Origin: Balanoglossus misakiensis
Lineage: Eukaryota; Hemichordata
Length of the DNA stretch: 64,000 nt
Assembly: GCA_040954595.2 (NCBI GenBank)
Contig: JBECUI020000025.1
Location: 310,001-374,000, forward strand
Direction of reading: 5' to 3'
Shown: positions 37,981 through 47,173 of the stretch, in pieces
Layout: each line of letters begins with the position of its first letter
How positions within the stretch are numbered: the first letter of the stretch is position 1
Position numbers and translations under genes: made by a program
Notes under the pieces: generated by a model
The model's input: the letters and a program-made list of their open reading frames with translations, nothing else
Databases searched by the model: none
What the model was told of the DNA's origin: nothing

Positions 37981-39474
37981 TCATGCCAAATTGAACCTTT
38001 GCAATAGGGAATCTTCCTTCTCATCCTGAGGAAAAAATTCATGCACGATTCTCCCCCTATCCATAATCAATACCCGATGACAATTATTCATGACCTCTTT
38101 TACCTCATCGGATATCATTATTATAGCCATGCCCTGCTCTGCCATCAACTTCATTAATTGATGAATATTGCTCTTGGCAATAACATCTATCCCGACAGTA
38201 GGCTCATCAAGAATTAACAACTTAGGGTTTGTTATCAACCATTTTGACAGAACAACCTTTTGCTGATTCCCCCCCGATAGAGTGTCGACCGGCAATTTCG
38301 AATCGGTAATCTTTATATCCAAGTCCTTGACAAAATGGTTCGTATCCAGCTCTATTTTTTTACGATCAAGAAAACGATATTTGTTCAGATATTTTTTCAA
38401 CATGGTTATAACGATATTATTTTCAATGCTCTGCGCCTGCACTAATCCTAAATCTCGTCTATTTTCGGATACATAGGCAATGCCCCTCTTCTTTGCATCA
38501 ACATGAGACCTTATCATTGCCTTTTTTCCCTCAATATAAATCTCGCCTGAATCCTGTTTGTTCATGCCGAAGAGCGTCAATGCCAATTCCGTTCTGCCTG
38601 AACCTAGCAGTCCCGTAATTCCCAAGATTTCACCCTTGGCTACCCTGAGACTAACATCTTTGTAATTGTTTTTTTTTGATAATGCGACCGTTTCAAGTAG
38701 TATCTCACTGTTGGAGGGGATCGGCGTCGGCTGCACATTTATCTCCGTCTGCCCCGTCATGAGCACAGCCAGTTTATCATTGTTTAGTTCATCCGGCGCA
38801 TAGGTTCCAACGTTTTGCCCATCACGCAGTACGGTTACCGCCTCTGCTATTTCAAACACTTCATTTAGTTTATGACTGACAAAAAGAATGGATACCCACT
38901 TTGCCCTTAGTTTTTCAATAACAGCGAATAAGGCATTAACCTCTTTTTGAGTCAGTGAGGAGGTCGGCTCGTCCAAAATCAGCAATGTGAGTTTACCGGT
39001 TAACGAACGTGCTATCTCGACCAGTTGTTGTTGTGCAATCCCTAAATCACCTACTAGACAATGCAAATCGATATCTACAGCAATTTGCTCTAATGCCTGA
39101 GAGGCAATCGCTTCAATCTCTTTCCAGTGAACGATGGACCCTGATTTTTTTATGTACTGTCGGAACGCAATATTCTCTGCAACCGTTAAGTTTGGAAATA
39201 ATGAAATGTCCTGATAAATAACCTGAATGCCTGCCCGTAGCGCAGACTCACAGGTATGTTCATCCTGTCTTTCATTATTAATAAATATTTCACCACCCGC
39301 TTCAGGCAATTCAACACCCGATAATATTTTTATCATCGTTGATTTTCCCGACCCGTTTTGTCCAACTAAACAATGAACAGTACCCGGGCGTAACCGAAAG
39401 TCAATATTCTTGAGTGCCTGTACACCCGGATACTTCTTGCTGATATTCCTGAGTTCAATGCTACATGTCGTCAT
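37981..39474 (-). CDS. Simple-sugar ABC transporter ATPase with two nucleotide-binding domains (RbsA/MglA/LsrA type)
   Basis: 497 residues. The first domain has Walker A LVGQNGSGKSTMIKI (~33-47), a diverged signature (LGIAQQQLVEIARSL) and Walker B LTLLILDEPTSSL. The second has a degenerate P-loop ITGLLGSGRTEL (~285-296), a standard signature LSGGNQQKVVLSKWL and LLILDEPTVGID. This asymmetry is normal for CUT2-family ATPases. It energises uptake through the two permeases encoded downstream. Confidence 0.92.
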   Translation of the reverse strand: MTTCSIELRNISKKYPGVQALKNIDFRLRPGTVHCLVGQNGSGKSTMIKILSGVELPEAGGEIFINNERQDEHTCESALRAGIQVIYQDISLFPNLTVAENIAFRQYIKKSGSIVHWKEIEAIASQALEQIAVDIDLHCLVGDLGIAQQQLVEIARSLTGKLTLLILDEPTSSLTQKEVNALFAVIEKLRAKWVSILFVSHKLNEVFEIAEAVTVLRDGQNVGTYAPDELNNDKLAVLMTGQTEINVQPTPIPSNSEILLETVALSKKNNYKDVSLRVAKGEILGITGLLGSGRTELALTLFGMNKQDSGEIYIEGKKAMIRSHVDAKKRGIAYVSENRRDLGLVQAQSIENNIVITMLKKYLNKYRFLDRKKIELDTNHFVKDLDIKITDSKLPVDTLSGGNQQKVVLSKWLITNPKLLILDEPTVGIDVIAKSNIHQLMKLMAEQGMAIIMISDEVKEVMNNCHRVLIMDRGRIVHEFFPQDEKEDSLLQRFNLA

Positions 39475-39494
39475 CAGCCTCTTACCGGACTACA

Positions 39495-40487
39495 TTAAAA
39501 ACCAAACGAGGCAGCATTTTCTACAGTTACTTGCGATGGAGCATGGAAGGTCAGTATTTTTCCTGTAACCTGTACCTCACCATACTCAGGTAGAGTAGTA
39601 ATATCTGCAGGCCTTTTCCCATTCAGTAATTCTAATGCAATATAAGCCGAATCCAACCCTATCCTATACGGATTACTAATGATGTTTGCATCCAGACTTT
39701 TCTTCTCCAAATAGGAAACTGCTTGAGAGGGGATTGACCCACCAACAATACTTATCTTATCGGTAAGATTCTTTTCTTCTACTGCAATAGAGCCACCAAT
39801 TGCCCCCAGAGAACCGACATACAGGACACCTACTAAGTCATCGTATGCTTGAATCAATTCCAGTGTTTTGCTATGCGCTTCATCAACGCTTTCGGACCCT
39901 TCCAAACGACTAGTTACCTGATACAAGTTCGGATACTTTTCTTCCTGATATGCAACCATTGCATCCGCTCTCGCATTATGCGACTCAACAGTCAGACCAC
40001 CAACCATAATCGCATAGCCACCCGAATCTCCTGCAGACTGTACAAAGGATTCAATATAGTCCCGCCCGACATACTCAGGTATTAAGAACTCAATATCGGC
40101 AATGACGTTTTGCATACTTGCCGCTTCTTGGGAGATCATCAGAATACCAGCATCTAATCCTTTCTGCATAATCGGTTCCAATACCTTTGAGTCATTGGGA
40201 ACAACAATAATGCAACTTGGTGCCCGGGCAATTGCATCTTCCAGTATTCTGGCTTGCTGGGCCGGGTCCGGTTCCGGTGCACCCGCCACAGTAATCCTTA
40301 GGTTGCCGACTTTATCAGCGTAATCATTGAGTCCGTCTGCCATGGCATTAAACCAGGGGATTCCAATCAATTTCGGAATAAAGACAATTTCATGCGTTGA
40401 AGGCCCCGCGACCCCTGCAGCAAAAACTGACGTAACGAATATAATAGTACAAAACATGACAAAAAATAAAAATGTTATTTTTTTCAT
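39495..40487 (-). CDS. Periplasmic sugar-binding protein of ABC transporter (LsrB/RhaS-like)
   Basis: 330 residues. The signal peptide MKKITFLFFVMFCTIIFVTS ends near AAGVAGPS. The periplasmic-binding-protein core is seen: VFIPKLIGIPWFNAMADGLN, AGAPEPDPAQQARILEDAIA, IIVVPNDSKVLEPIMQKGLD and YGEVQVTGKILTF near the C-terminus. These are closest to the LsrB (AI-2) and RhaS (rhamnose) group. Gene order binding protein, ATPase, permease, permease matches CUT2 operons. It has an AGGAGGG ribosome binding site and an excellent promoter, so it is the first gene of the six-gene unit. AI-2 uptake cannot be excluded, but the 3-epimerase favours a sugar. Confidence 0.88.
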   Translation of the reverse strand: MKKITFLFFVMFCTIIFVTSVFAAGVAGPSTHEIVFIPKLIGIPWFNAMADGLNDYADKVGNLRITVAGAPEPDPAQQARILEDAIARAPSCIIVVPNDSKVLEPIMQKGLDAGILMISQEAASMQNVIADIEFLIPEYVGRDYIESFVQSAGDSGGYAIMVGGLTVESHNARADAMVAYQEEKYPNLYQVTSRLEGSESVDEAHSKTLELIQAYDDLVGVLYVGSLGAIGGSIAVEEKNLTDKISIVGGSIPSQAVSYLEKKSLDANIISNPYRIGLDSAYIALELLNGKRPADITTLPEYGEVQVTGKILTFHAPSQVTVENAASFGF

Positions 40488-40527
40488 TACAAGCCCTCCT
40501 TGATTATTATGAATAATAATTCATTAT

Positions 40528-40556
40528 ATTATATTAAATAAGATGTATATAGTCAA
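40528..40556 (-). promoter_or_regulatory. Promoter of the sugar uptake operon
   Basis: On the minus strand TTGACT (40551-40556), a 17-bp spacer, TATAAT (40528-40533). Start near 40521; the 5' leader is about 35 nt with an AGGAGGG site. The region between -10 and RBS has an AT palindrome (GAATTATTATTCATAATAATC) that could be an operator. Confidence 0.75.
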
Positions 40557-40656
40557 TGATTTTTTTTTTGTAAAAAACAATACCATCGAAATAATTAGAA
40601 GAATTTATTGTATTATTATTATTATTTTGCTATTCTTTCGTTAAAATGTATCTTAT

Positions 40657-41163
40657 ATGCTAAATAAGCATGACGCCCTCAGTGGGTGGGTCTTTGTATT
40701 TCCATACATAATAGTTCTATGCGTATTTCTGCTGTTTCCTTTTCTGAAGGGAATATGGATTGCACTGCACGAATGGGATCTGCTTCGGGTATTATTTAAC
40801 CCTGATGCAAAGAAATTTGTTGGACTTAATAATTTCATCACTCTGCTTTGGGGAGAAGACCTACGTTGGAGCATCAGCAATAATTGGACTACAAGAATAA
40901 TATTGCTGGCAATTATTGCCTATGTTTTTTATCATAAGAAGAGCGCCACAGGAAAAAATCCAAGTACTTCAACTATTGTTAGTCTAATTATTGTTGCCCT
41001 CATTGCAATCGTCGCTATGGGCATACATCCATCTGAGACTGGAAGATGGAACGATTTAAGATTTTGGGGAATGTTTCAGAACACCTTTGTCTTCGTATTG
41101 ACAACAGTCCCCCTTGTAACAGGTCTGAGTTTATTAGTGGCTGTGGCTTTGATGCGTCTTTGA
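40657..41163 (+). pseudogene. Sugar ABC transporter permease (MalF/CUT1 type), 3'-truncated
   Basis: 168 residues. The N-terminus (SGWVFVFPYIIVLCVFLLFP, then FLKGIWIALHEWD and FVGLNNFITLLWG) is that of MalF/UgpA-type permeases, and the loop up to FWGMFQNTFVFVLTTVPLVTG is the usual lead-in to the transmembrane core. It then stops at LVAVALMRL, after about half the expected length (~290 residues), lacking the EAA motif. The sequence turns at once into a glycoside-hydrolase fragment. This is a deletion junction rather than a functional gene. Confidence 0.8.
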
Positions 41164-41645
41164 AACTATTGGAGCGGGTTTTTGTCTGGGCACGAGCGGT
41201 TGCACTTCTGCAACCAGTCAGTTGTGGAATCTGGAACAATGCCGAAGAATATAACAATATCAATGATATAGCATTACAGAATTCCGATATTATTACATTT
41301 CATAACTATGAACCCCCCGAACAACTACGCCGAGCTATTAGTAAACTCCAAGCAGATGCAAAAAACAGACCACTTATTTGTACCGAATACATGGCACGAA
41401 CTGTAGGATCACTCTTTCAAAGCACCTTGCCCATCTTTAAAGAATATAATATCGGTGCAATAAATTGGGGATTAGTAAACGGTAAAACACAAACACATAT
41501 CCCTTGGAATTTCTTTCCCTCTGCCGACGACGAACCCGCCACCAATCCTTGCTTTCATGACATCTTTTACCCGGACGGAACACCCTACAGTAGGGAAGAA
41601 GTGGAATGTATCCGTCGTATGACTCAGGACGAAAGGGTTCGGTAA
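41160..41645 (+). pseudogene. C-terminal fragment of a glycoside hydrolase (cellulase/GH5-like TIM barrel)
   Basis: About 160 residues: LLERVFVWARAVALLQPVSCGIW, then SDIITFHNYEPPEQLRRAI, RPLICTEYMARTVGSLFQ (with the probable nucleophile Glu) and INWGLVNGKTQTHIPWNF. These are the last strands of a TIM-barrel hydrolase found in many anaerobe polysaccharide clusters. The N-terminal half is missing, replaced by the permease fragment. Homology starts about 41160, where the permease frame ends. Confidence 0.7.
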
Positions 41646-41654
41646 CACTGTATA

Positions 41655-42545
41655 TCAGTTTGTTGCACGAGCCGTTAGTCGTGCAACCAGATAACTACCA
41701 GTAATAATAATGGCAGTACCCAACACATAGAGAACTGTAATATTGCTATTGTGAAATATTACAGTATCAAAAATTACTCCCCATACAACTTGTGTATACT
41801 GCATGCTTAAACAAATACTCGCAGGTAGATATCGCAACGAAGTAGTAATACAATACTGCGATATTACATTAGTTAGCCCAGCAGAAACGAAAAGAAGGAG
41901 GTGAGCCGTCGAAAGTGGCCTGAGGTTTTCCCATCCCTCAATCCCTTGCATAACTGAAAAACCTAAAAGAGCAATAATGCTCGGATACATAATAACCAAG
42001 AACGGATCGTCATGTTGATGGTATCGACGAACAATCAATAGAATAAAGGAACTCAAAAGAACACCAACAGCAGAATAGAGATATGCCAGAGAAAAACCAC
42101 TACTCTCGAAAGGCAGTGCTATCAGGATTCCACCAAACCCACAGACAATAATGAAAGCAACTTTGCCCGAAATATACTCCTTAAAAAACAATCTTCCAAT
42201 AATGACGGTAACCATCGGCGTCATAAAAATAATTGTGTATACATTACTAAGAGGCAGTACTGCAAAAGATCGTATAAAAACGAGGGTAGCAACAGTAAGT
42301 AGGACCCCACGTATCAGCTGGAACTGGGGATGGATCAGTCGGAACGGAGAAAATGATCGTTGGCTGATAGATCGAAACACGTTAATGCCAACCATACAGA
42401 GGGTACCAACCAATCGCAAATAAAAACCAATGGTAATAGCCGAGTACCACTGCGATAGAACTTTGGTCTGCACATTGATAATACTAACAACAAAGAATCC
42501 CAATACCCCTAATAAAAGACCAAAGACATACCGCTTATTCACCAT
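41655..42545 (-). CDS. EamA/DMT-family transporter, paralogue 1
   Basis: 296 residues with ten predicted transmembrane segments in two EamA halves: ~residues 5-140 (ending VFIRSFAVLPLSNVYTIIFM, FFKEYISGKVAFII) and ~150-290 (SLAYLYSAVGVLLSSFIL, QYTQVVWGVIFDTVIF). Drug/metabolite transporters export or exchange small molecules; the substrate is unknown. It is clearly paralogous to the next gene (same KEYIS, YTVIFM/YTIIFM, QYTQ blocks) and lies 47 bp downstream of it on the same strand, a tandem duplication that has since diverged. Confidence 0.87.
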   Translation of the reverse strand: MVNKRYVFGLLLGVLGFFVVSIINVQTKVLSQWYSAITIGFYLRLVGTLCMVGINVFRSISQRSFSPFRLIHPQFQLIRGVLLTVATLVFIRSFAVLPLSNVYTIIFMTPMVTVIIGRLFFKEYISGKVAFIIVCGFGGILIALPFESSGFSLAYLYSAVGVLLSSFILLIVRRYHQHDDPFLVIMYPSIIALLGFSVMQGIEGWENLRPLSTAHLLLFVSAGLTNVISQYCITTSLRYLPASICLSMQYTQVVWGVIFDTVIFHNSNITVLYVLGTAIIITGSYLVARLTARATN

Positions 42546-42592
42546 AATAGTATGTCATTGTAAAGGATTCACATGTATTATACAACGAATAT

Positions 42593-43480
42593 TTAACTAT
42601 GTGCCCGAGCAACCGTATAACTACTGGCAATAATAAGAATCGTTCCGATTATATAATAAATATTAAGTTGAAAAGTATGAAATAGAAGAGCATCAAATAT
42701 CCCACCCCAGATTAACTGGGTATATTGCATGCTCAGAGTAATACCAGCAGGAAGATGTCGCAAGGAGACAGTAATACAGTACTGTGCAAGTAATACCGAT
42801 GCACCCATACCGAAGAAGTATAGCAGATGAGAGGCTTCAACAAGTTGCAGTTGACTCCACCCATTCAAGGCATGTATACCGGCAAATCCCAAGAGAGCAA
42901 TGCAGGAAGGATACATAATAACAGAGAAGGGATGATCATGTTTGTGATACCTACGTATTATTAAGAACATAGGGGCTTCCAGCAAAATGCCAAGAATAAC
43001 AAACAAGTAGCCGATCGACATCTCGCCTGACTCGGGACGGATTGCAATAATAACACCAAGAAATCCAACCCCAATAGCAATGGCAACAGTACGGCTAATA
43101 TACTCCTTAAAGAAAATTCTCCCACACACAGCACTCACAATGGGGAGCATAAAAATAACAGTATAGGCATTACTCATGGGAAGAAGAACAAACGTGCGGA
43201 CAAACAATAACGAAATGAAAAAGATCATGACCCCGCGGGTAATCTGAGACCAGGGCTTAATGATCCGAAACGGTTCAAATGACCGCATACGAATAGCACG
43301 AATAGCGTTTATAAGTATGAGCAATCCCGATGAAACAATACGAATATAAAAAGCAGCCGTCATGGCAGAGTAATTGCCGCCAATCAGTTTTATTTGCATG
43401 TCGGATAAGCTAAAAAACAGAAATCCAAGTATACTTACTAAAAAGTATATACTAAAAGCAGAACTCGGTTTTTTAGCCAT
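42593..43480 (-). CDS. EamA/DMT-family transporter, paralogue 2
   Basis: 295 residues, ten hydrophobic segments, two EamA repeats (FVRTFVLLPMSNAYTVIFMLP; FFKEYISRTVAIAI; SMQYTQLIWGGIFDALLF). It is paralogous to 41655-42545 over its whole length. It starts 10 bp after the DUF1801 gene stop, and the three genes probably form one minus-strand transcript. Substrate unknown. Confidence 0.87.
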   Translation of the reverse strand: MAKKPSSAFSIYFLVSILGFLFFSLSDMQIKLIGGNYSAMTAAFYIRIVSSGLLILINAIRAIRMRSFEPFRIIKPWSQITRGVMIFFISLLFVRTFVLLPMSNAYTVIFMLPIVSAVCGRIFFKEYISRTVAIAIGVGFLGVIIAIRPESGEMSIGYLFVILGILLEAPMFLIIRRYHKHDHPFSVIMYPSCIALLGFAGIHALNGWSQLQLVEASHLLYFFGMGASVLLAQYCITVSLRHLPAGITLSMQYTQLIWGGIFDALLFHTFQLNIYYIIGTILIIASSYTVARAHS

Positions 43481-43489
43481 GGATAGAAC

Positions 43490-43930
43490 TTACTGCTGAC
43501 TTGAAGTATTGGAAAAATACTCCAATATCCATTTATTGGAAAAGCGAATCAGTTCTTTAAGAACAGGAATATTTATATCACTTAGTTTGTTAATATACAG
43601 ACAGGAAACCCCAGATTTATGTTTGCCCAATTTTGTAAGCAACTGCTTCATTTCCTTGGGCTCCCCCATTCCTGCCATAATATACAGAGTAAGAAAACGT
43701 TTGCGGGGAGAAAAGCCGCAAAGCGGCCAGTCGCCAGTACGTCCACTGGCATACGTATATTGATAGGAACTAAATCCAACAATACTTTCTCCCCACATGC
43801 AGGGTTTCTCCCCGCTTATTTCCTCCATAATTCGAGTAAGGGCATAACAATCCTCCCGACGTTCATTGTCCTCAACCGCTGCCAAGAACTCGTATACATC
43901 TTTATCCGTTGGTCTTGTTTTATTTGCCAC
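43490..43930 (-). CDS. DUF1801-family protein
   Basis: 146 residues. MANKTRPTDKDVYEFLAAVE, then MEEISGEKPCMWGESIVGF and GDWPLCGFSPRKRFLTLYI are the DUF1801 signature (YdhG-like fold). Function of the family is unknown. A deleted copy of its N-terminal half lies at about 44905-45125 as part of a tandem duplication. Confidence 0.82.
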   Translation of the reverse strand: MANKTRPTDKDVYEFLAAVEDNERREDCYALTRIMEEISGEKPCMWGESIVGFSSYQYTYASGRTGDWPLCGFSPRKRFLTLYIMAGMGEPKEMKQLLTKLGKHKSGVSCLYINKLSDINIPVLKELIRFSNKWILEYFSNTSSQQ

Positions 43931-43950
43931 TTATCTCAAACATTTCGGCA

Positions 43951-44448
43951 TTACCAACCGATCTGACTGCCGCGTGTAAGCGTAAATGTACAAGTGTCTT
44001 GAGAGAACAAATTGTTACTAATAAGCGTTCCCTGTCTCTGCTCCATTCCGTATGGATTACTTGTTACCGAATTCAATGTCAGATAGTAGTTGTAGTTATT
44101 ATAGTTTTCAGTAGAAAGGTTATATCTCATAGCTTCACGCGATAAAAAACTTCCGTAAGGCAGGGATACTTCCGCTTCCAAAAGTTCAATGTATCCAGTA
44201 TACAAGGTAATCTTCAGCTTAGTGCCTGATCGATACTGCACGAAATCAAGAACCATCCGACCAGTCGAGTTTCCCAGAACATTCCCCGCCCATGTTCCTT
44301 CCCATTGTTCAAGAACTCGATCATTCGACTGATCTTCATTTGATGTATCCTCATCTGAAAGAATTATAGCACATTCTCCAAAACTCATACTCATCAGGGA
44401 TACTACAAACAAAACAAAAAATACGTTCCAATGCTTTAAGCTTTTCAT
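43951..44448 (-). CDS. Small exported protein, paralogue family A, copy 1
   Basis: 165 residues. The signal peptide (MKSLKHWNVFFVLFVVSLMS, cleavage or lipobox near FGECA) is followed by a variable Asp/Asn-rich stretch. A beta-rich domain then starts LEQWEGTWAGNVLGNSTGRMVLDF and ends CTFTLTRG. The WEGTWxGNxxGxSxG motif is shared with family B (44574, 45871), suggesting a common lipocalin-like or beta-barrel fold. Function unknown. It is nearly identical in the signal region to the copy at 45142. Confidence 0.7.
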   Translation of the reverse strand: MKSLKHWNVFFVLFVVSLMSMSFGECAIILSDEDTSNEDQSNDRVLEQWEGTWAGNVLGNSTGRMVLDFVQYRSGTKLKITLYTGYIELLEAEVSLPYGSFLSREAMRYNLSTENYNNYNYYLTLNSVTSNPYGMEQRQGTLISNNLFSQDTCTFTLTRGSQIGW

Positions 44449-44573
44449 AACCTTAACGTATGCATAAATATGAAAAATGGCAAGTCCTTTTTATAATTTT
44501 TAGTCAATAATAGACAAGTTTTTTGTTTCACGATTACTCAGTTTCTCCATCTGAATGATAGAAACGCCGCCAT

Positions 44574-44870
44574 TTAGTATTTAGAAAGCGTAAAGGAGGC
44601 ATTCTGACCCCCTGGACCGGTAATAGCAGCACTGAGTCGCGATAAAATTGGGTACTGCTCAATACTAAATGACACCTGATATCCGTCAATGATAACAGTT
44701 ACCGATCGACTATTGGTAACACTTGCCGAACCGTCTATTAATGGGAATGCGAGTCTTCCATCCTCTAAGGTAACATCGACCTTAGAAATCATTCCAATTT
44801 CCCGTGTTATTAAAATAACAATATCACCACTACTATACCCTTGAATATTTCCTTGCCATGTTCCTTCCCA
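44574..44870 (-). pseudogene. Truncated copy of the family B exported protein
   Basis: Encodes WEGTWQGNIQGYSSGDIVIL through the C-terminal NASFTLSKY, closely matching 45871-46299, but lacks the signal peptide. The homology ends at about 44870, next to a broken DUF1801 copy. It marks the junction of a tandem duplication. Confidence 0.75.
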
Positions 44871-44904
44871 TGGATTATTTTTTTGCCAAATTCATAAAAA
44901 AAAT

Positions 44905-45125
44905 TAGAGTTAAGAATGCGGGGAGAAAAGCCACAAAGTAGCCGGTTACCAGTACGACCACTGGCATACGTAATACTGATAGGATGCAAATCCTACAATA
45001 TTTTCTCCCCGCTTATTTCCTCCATAATTTGAGTAAGGGCATAACAACCCTCCCGACGTCCATGTTCCTCAAGCACTGCTAAGAACTCATCCTTATTTAT
45101 TCGTCGGTCTTGTTTGCCACTTTAT
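44905..45125 (-). pseudogene. Remnant of the DUF1801 gene
   Basis: DNA matches the first half of the DUF1801 gene (43703-43935) with substitutions and one ~20-bp deletion between short TTTCTCCCC repeats. The C-terminal half is absent. No open frame remains. Confidence 0.75.
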
Positions 45126-45141
45126 CTCAAAAACTTCGTCA

Positions 45142-45744
45142 TTACCAATAATTCTGATTATTCTGATTATTCTGACGGAGCGTGAGGGTAAAGGAAGCAT
45201 TGTTTTGATACAAAGCATCAGTTTGATAGAAATTTGCCTCAGTAAGTTTGCCCTGTCTCTGCTCAATTCCGTATGGATTACCTGTTACCGCATCCAATGC
45301 CAGCATATAAGAGCCACGACTGTATTCAGGAGAAACAAAGTATTCTACAGCATCACGAGGTAAACCCCAACCGTAAGACTGGATATCTGCGTCTGCCTCC
45401 ACAATGTAGTCGTCGGTATATGACCCAGACAAGTAAAGCTCCAGCTTGGTGCCTGAGCGTTTCTGCACGACATAAAGAACTATCCGACCAGTAGAGTTTC
45501 CTTGAATGTTCCCCGTCCATATTCCTTCCCATCGTTCAAGAACTCGATCATTCGATTGATCATCATTGCCATACGGTTGCCGATCGTTATTGCCATACGG
45601 TTGCCGATCGTCATAGCCATACGGCTGCCGATCTTCATTCGATGTATCATCAGAAAGAACAATAGCACATTCTCCAAAACTTATACTCATTAGAGATACT
45701 ACAAACAAAACAAAAAATACATGCCAATGCTTTAAGCTTTTCAT
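45142..45744 (-). CDS. Small exported protein, paralogue family A, copy 2
   Basis: 200 residues. The signal peptide is almost the same as in copy 1 (MKSLKHWHVFFVLFVVSLMS). After it are three tandem copies of DRQPYGxxD (about 45560-45640), absent from copy 1. The WEGIWTGNIQGNSTGRIVLY domain and an Asn/Gln-rich tail follow. The nonapeptide repeats are encoded by near-identical DNA, so their number could vary by slippage. Function unknown. Confidence 0.7.
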   Translation of the reverse strand: MKSLKHWHVFFVLFVVSLMSISFGECAIVLSDDTSNEDRQPYGYDDRQPYGNNDRQPYGNDDQSNDRVLERWEGIWTGNIQGNSTGRIVLYVVQKRSGTKLELYLSGSYTDDYIVEADADIQSYGWGLPRDAVEYFVSPEYSRGSYMLALDAVTGNPYGIEQRQGKLTEANFYQTDALYQNNASFTLTLRQNNQNNQNYW

Positions 45745-45870
45745 AACCTTAACGTATGCACAAATACAAAAAAAAGCAAGTTTTTTTTAACTTTTTGTCA
45801 ATATATAGACATTTTTTTTGTTTCACCATTACCATACCTTTTCCATTAAGATAATAGAACTACGCAAGTA

Positions 45871-46299
45871 TTAGTATTTAGAAAGCGTAAAGGAGGCATT
45901 CTGACCCCTTGGACCGGTAATAGCACCACTCAGTCGCGATAAAATTGAGTACTGCTCAATACTAAATGACACCTGATATCCGTCAATGGTAACAGTTACC
46001 GATCGACTATTGTTAACACTTGCCGAACCGTCTATTAATGGGAATAGGCTTATTCCATTATCTAAGGTAACATCGACCTTAGTAATCATTCCAATTTCCC
46101 GTGTTATTAAAATAACAATATCACCACTACTATACCCTTGAATATTTCCTTGCCATGTTCCTTCCCATCGATCAACATCCCCCCCTACGGTAACGGAGCA
46201 CTCCACAAACCCAAGGCTTACAAAAGAAACCAAGACCACCAAAGCAAACATCGCATATTTTATTGAATTACTCATACCGCATAGTATAATACGACACAA
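45871..46299 (-). CDS. Small exported protein, paralogue family B
   Basis: 142 residues. A signal peptide at MSNSIKYAMFALVVLVSFVS with a possible lipobox Cys in GFVECSV; Met9 (46275) is an alternative start. Then WEGTWQGNIQGYSSGDIVIL and a beta-rich domain end NASFTLSKY. The upstream intact copy of the duplicated pair. Function unknown. Confidence 0.7.
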   Translation of the reverse strand: MCRIILCGMSNSIKYAMFALVVLVSFVSLGFVECSVTVGGDVDRWEGTWQGNIQGYSSGDIVILITREIGMITKVDVTLDNGISLFPLIDGSASVNNSRSVTVTIDGYQVSFSIEQYSILSRLSGAITGPRGQNASFTLSKY

Positions 46300-46547
46300 A
46301 AAAAAATCAATATTTTTTTGCCACGTTTCTATAAAAAAATTGCTGCTGTTTTTGTATCAAAGCATCTTCCTTTTCTGCACTCATTGGAAACAAAGCCTTT
46401 TCATAACTACTATGTTTTTTTTATAGGGTGATGTCCCAAGGAATCCTTTTCCATTGACATATTCTTTTTAATACATTTATATATGGTATATAATTTATAC
46501 GGAAAATCGGATAAGTCCTATCCGCATTAAATAAGGCAGGAAGAACA

Positions 46548-46976
46548 GTGAAAAGAAAAATTTTTATAGTATGCCTGACAGTACTGTTCGCATTACATGC
46601 AGAAAGCACACCCCCACCTTTGGGGTTTTTTGTTGGAAGGTATCTCTTAATCGGCAAAGACGTACCAACTGATACAAGTTACCACGGAACCATTGTGTTG
46701 GATTATATAGAAGAAACAAATCGCCTGAAAATGACAAGAACCATTCGAGAGCAATCCAGCAGGGGCTACGGACAGTTTGATTACCTTAGCCCTGATAAAA
46801 TACCCGTTTTGCGTTTTACATTTACAGAAGGACAAACAGAATACCAAACGCGATATATCTGGGCAATAGACCTAGATAATTATGCACGACTATCCGGAGT
46901 GGTGTATCAGACAATAGAAGGTTCTACCCCTCTAACAGGTATAGAAACGCTATTTTTTGACCATGGGGACTACTAG
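46548..46976 (+). CDS. Hypothetical exported protein
   Basis: 142 residues from a GTG at 46548 with AGGAAG upstream. The signal peptide is KIFIVCLTVLFALHAES. The body (FFVGRYLLIGKD..., YHGTIVLDYIEETNRLKM, ARLSGVVYQTIEG) is beta-rich and has the look of the family A/B domains facing it on the other strand, but I cannot show homology. A TTGACA at 46454 with TTATAT 17 bp on is a likely promoter. Function unknown. Confidence 0.6.
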   Translation: MKRKIFIVCLTVLFALHAESTPPPLGFFVGRYLLIGKDVPTDTSYHGTIVLDYIEETNRLKMTRTIREQSSRGYGQFDYLSPDKIPVLRFTFTEGQTEYQTRYIWAIDLDNYARLSGVVYQTIEGSTPLTGIETLFFDHGDY

Positions 46977-47057
46977 TTCAACGTGCAATCTCCTCAACAT
47001 TTTCTTTTCAGTGTAATGTCCGAAGAGAGACTACTCACAATATCTGTGAGTATATCC

Positions 47058-47086
47058 TTGTCAATATATTCATTATAGTATATAAT
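47058..47086 (+). promoter_or_regulatory. Promoter of the GLUG lipoprotein gene
   Basis: TTGTCA (47058-47063), 17 bp, TATAAT (47081-47086). The leader to the ATG at 47174 is about 80 nt; I see no riboswitch in it. Confidence 0.65.
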
Positions 47087-47173
47087 TCACAACATGAAGA
47101 TGTCGGAGACGAACACGTTTTCGCGTTTTCGATATATCCGCATTGGATATTAAAACGATTTAAGGGATGTATT

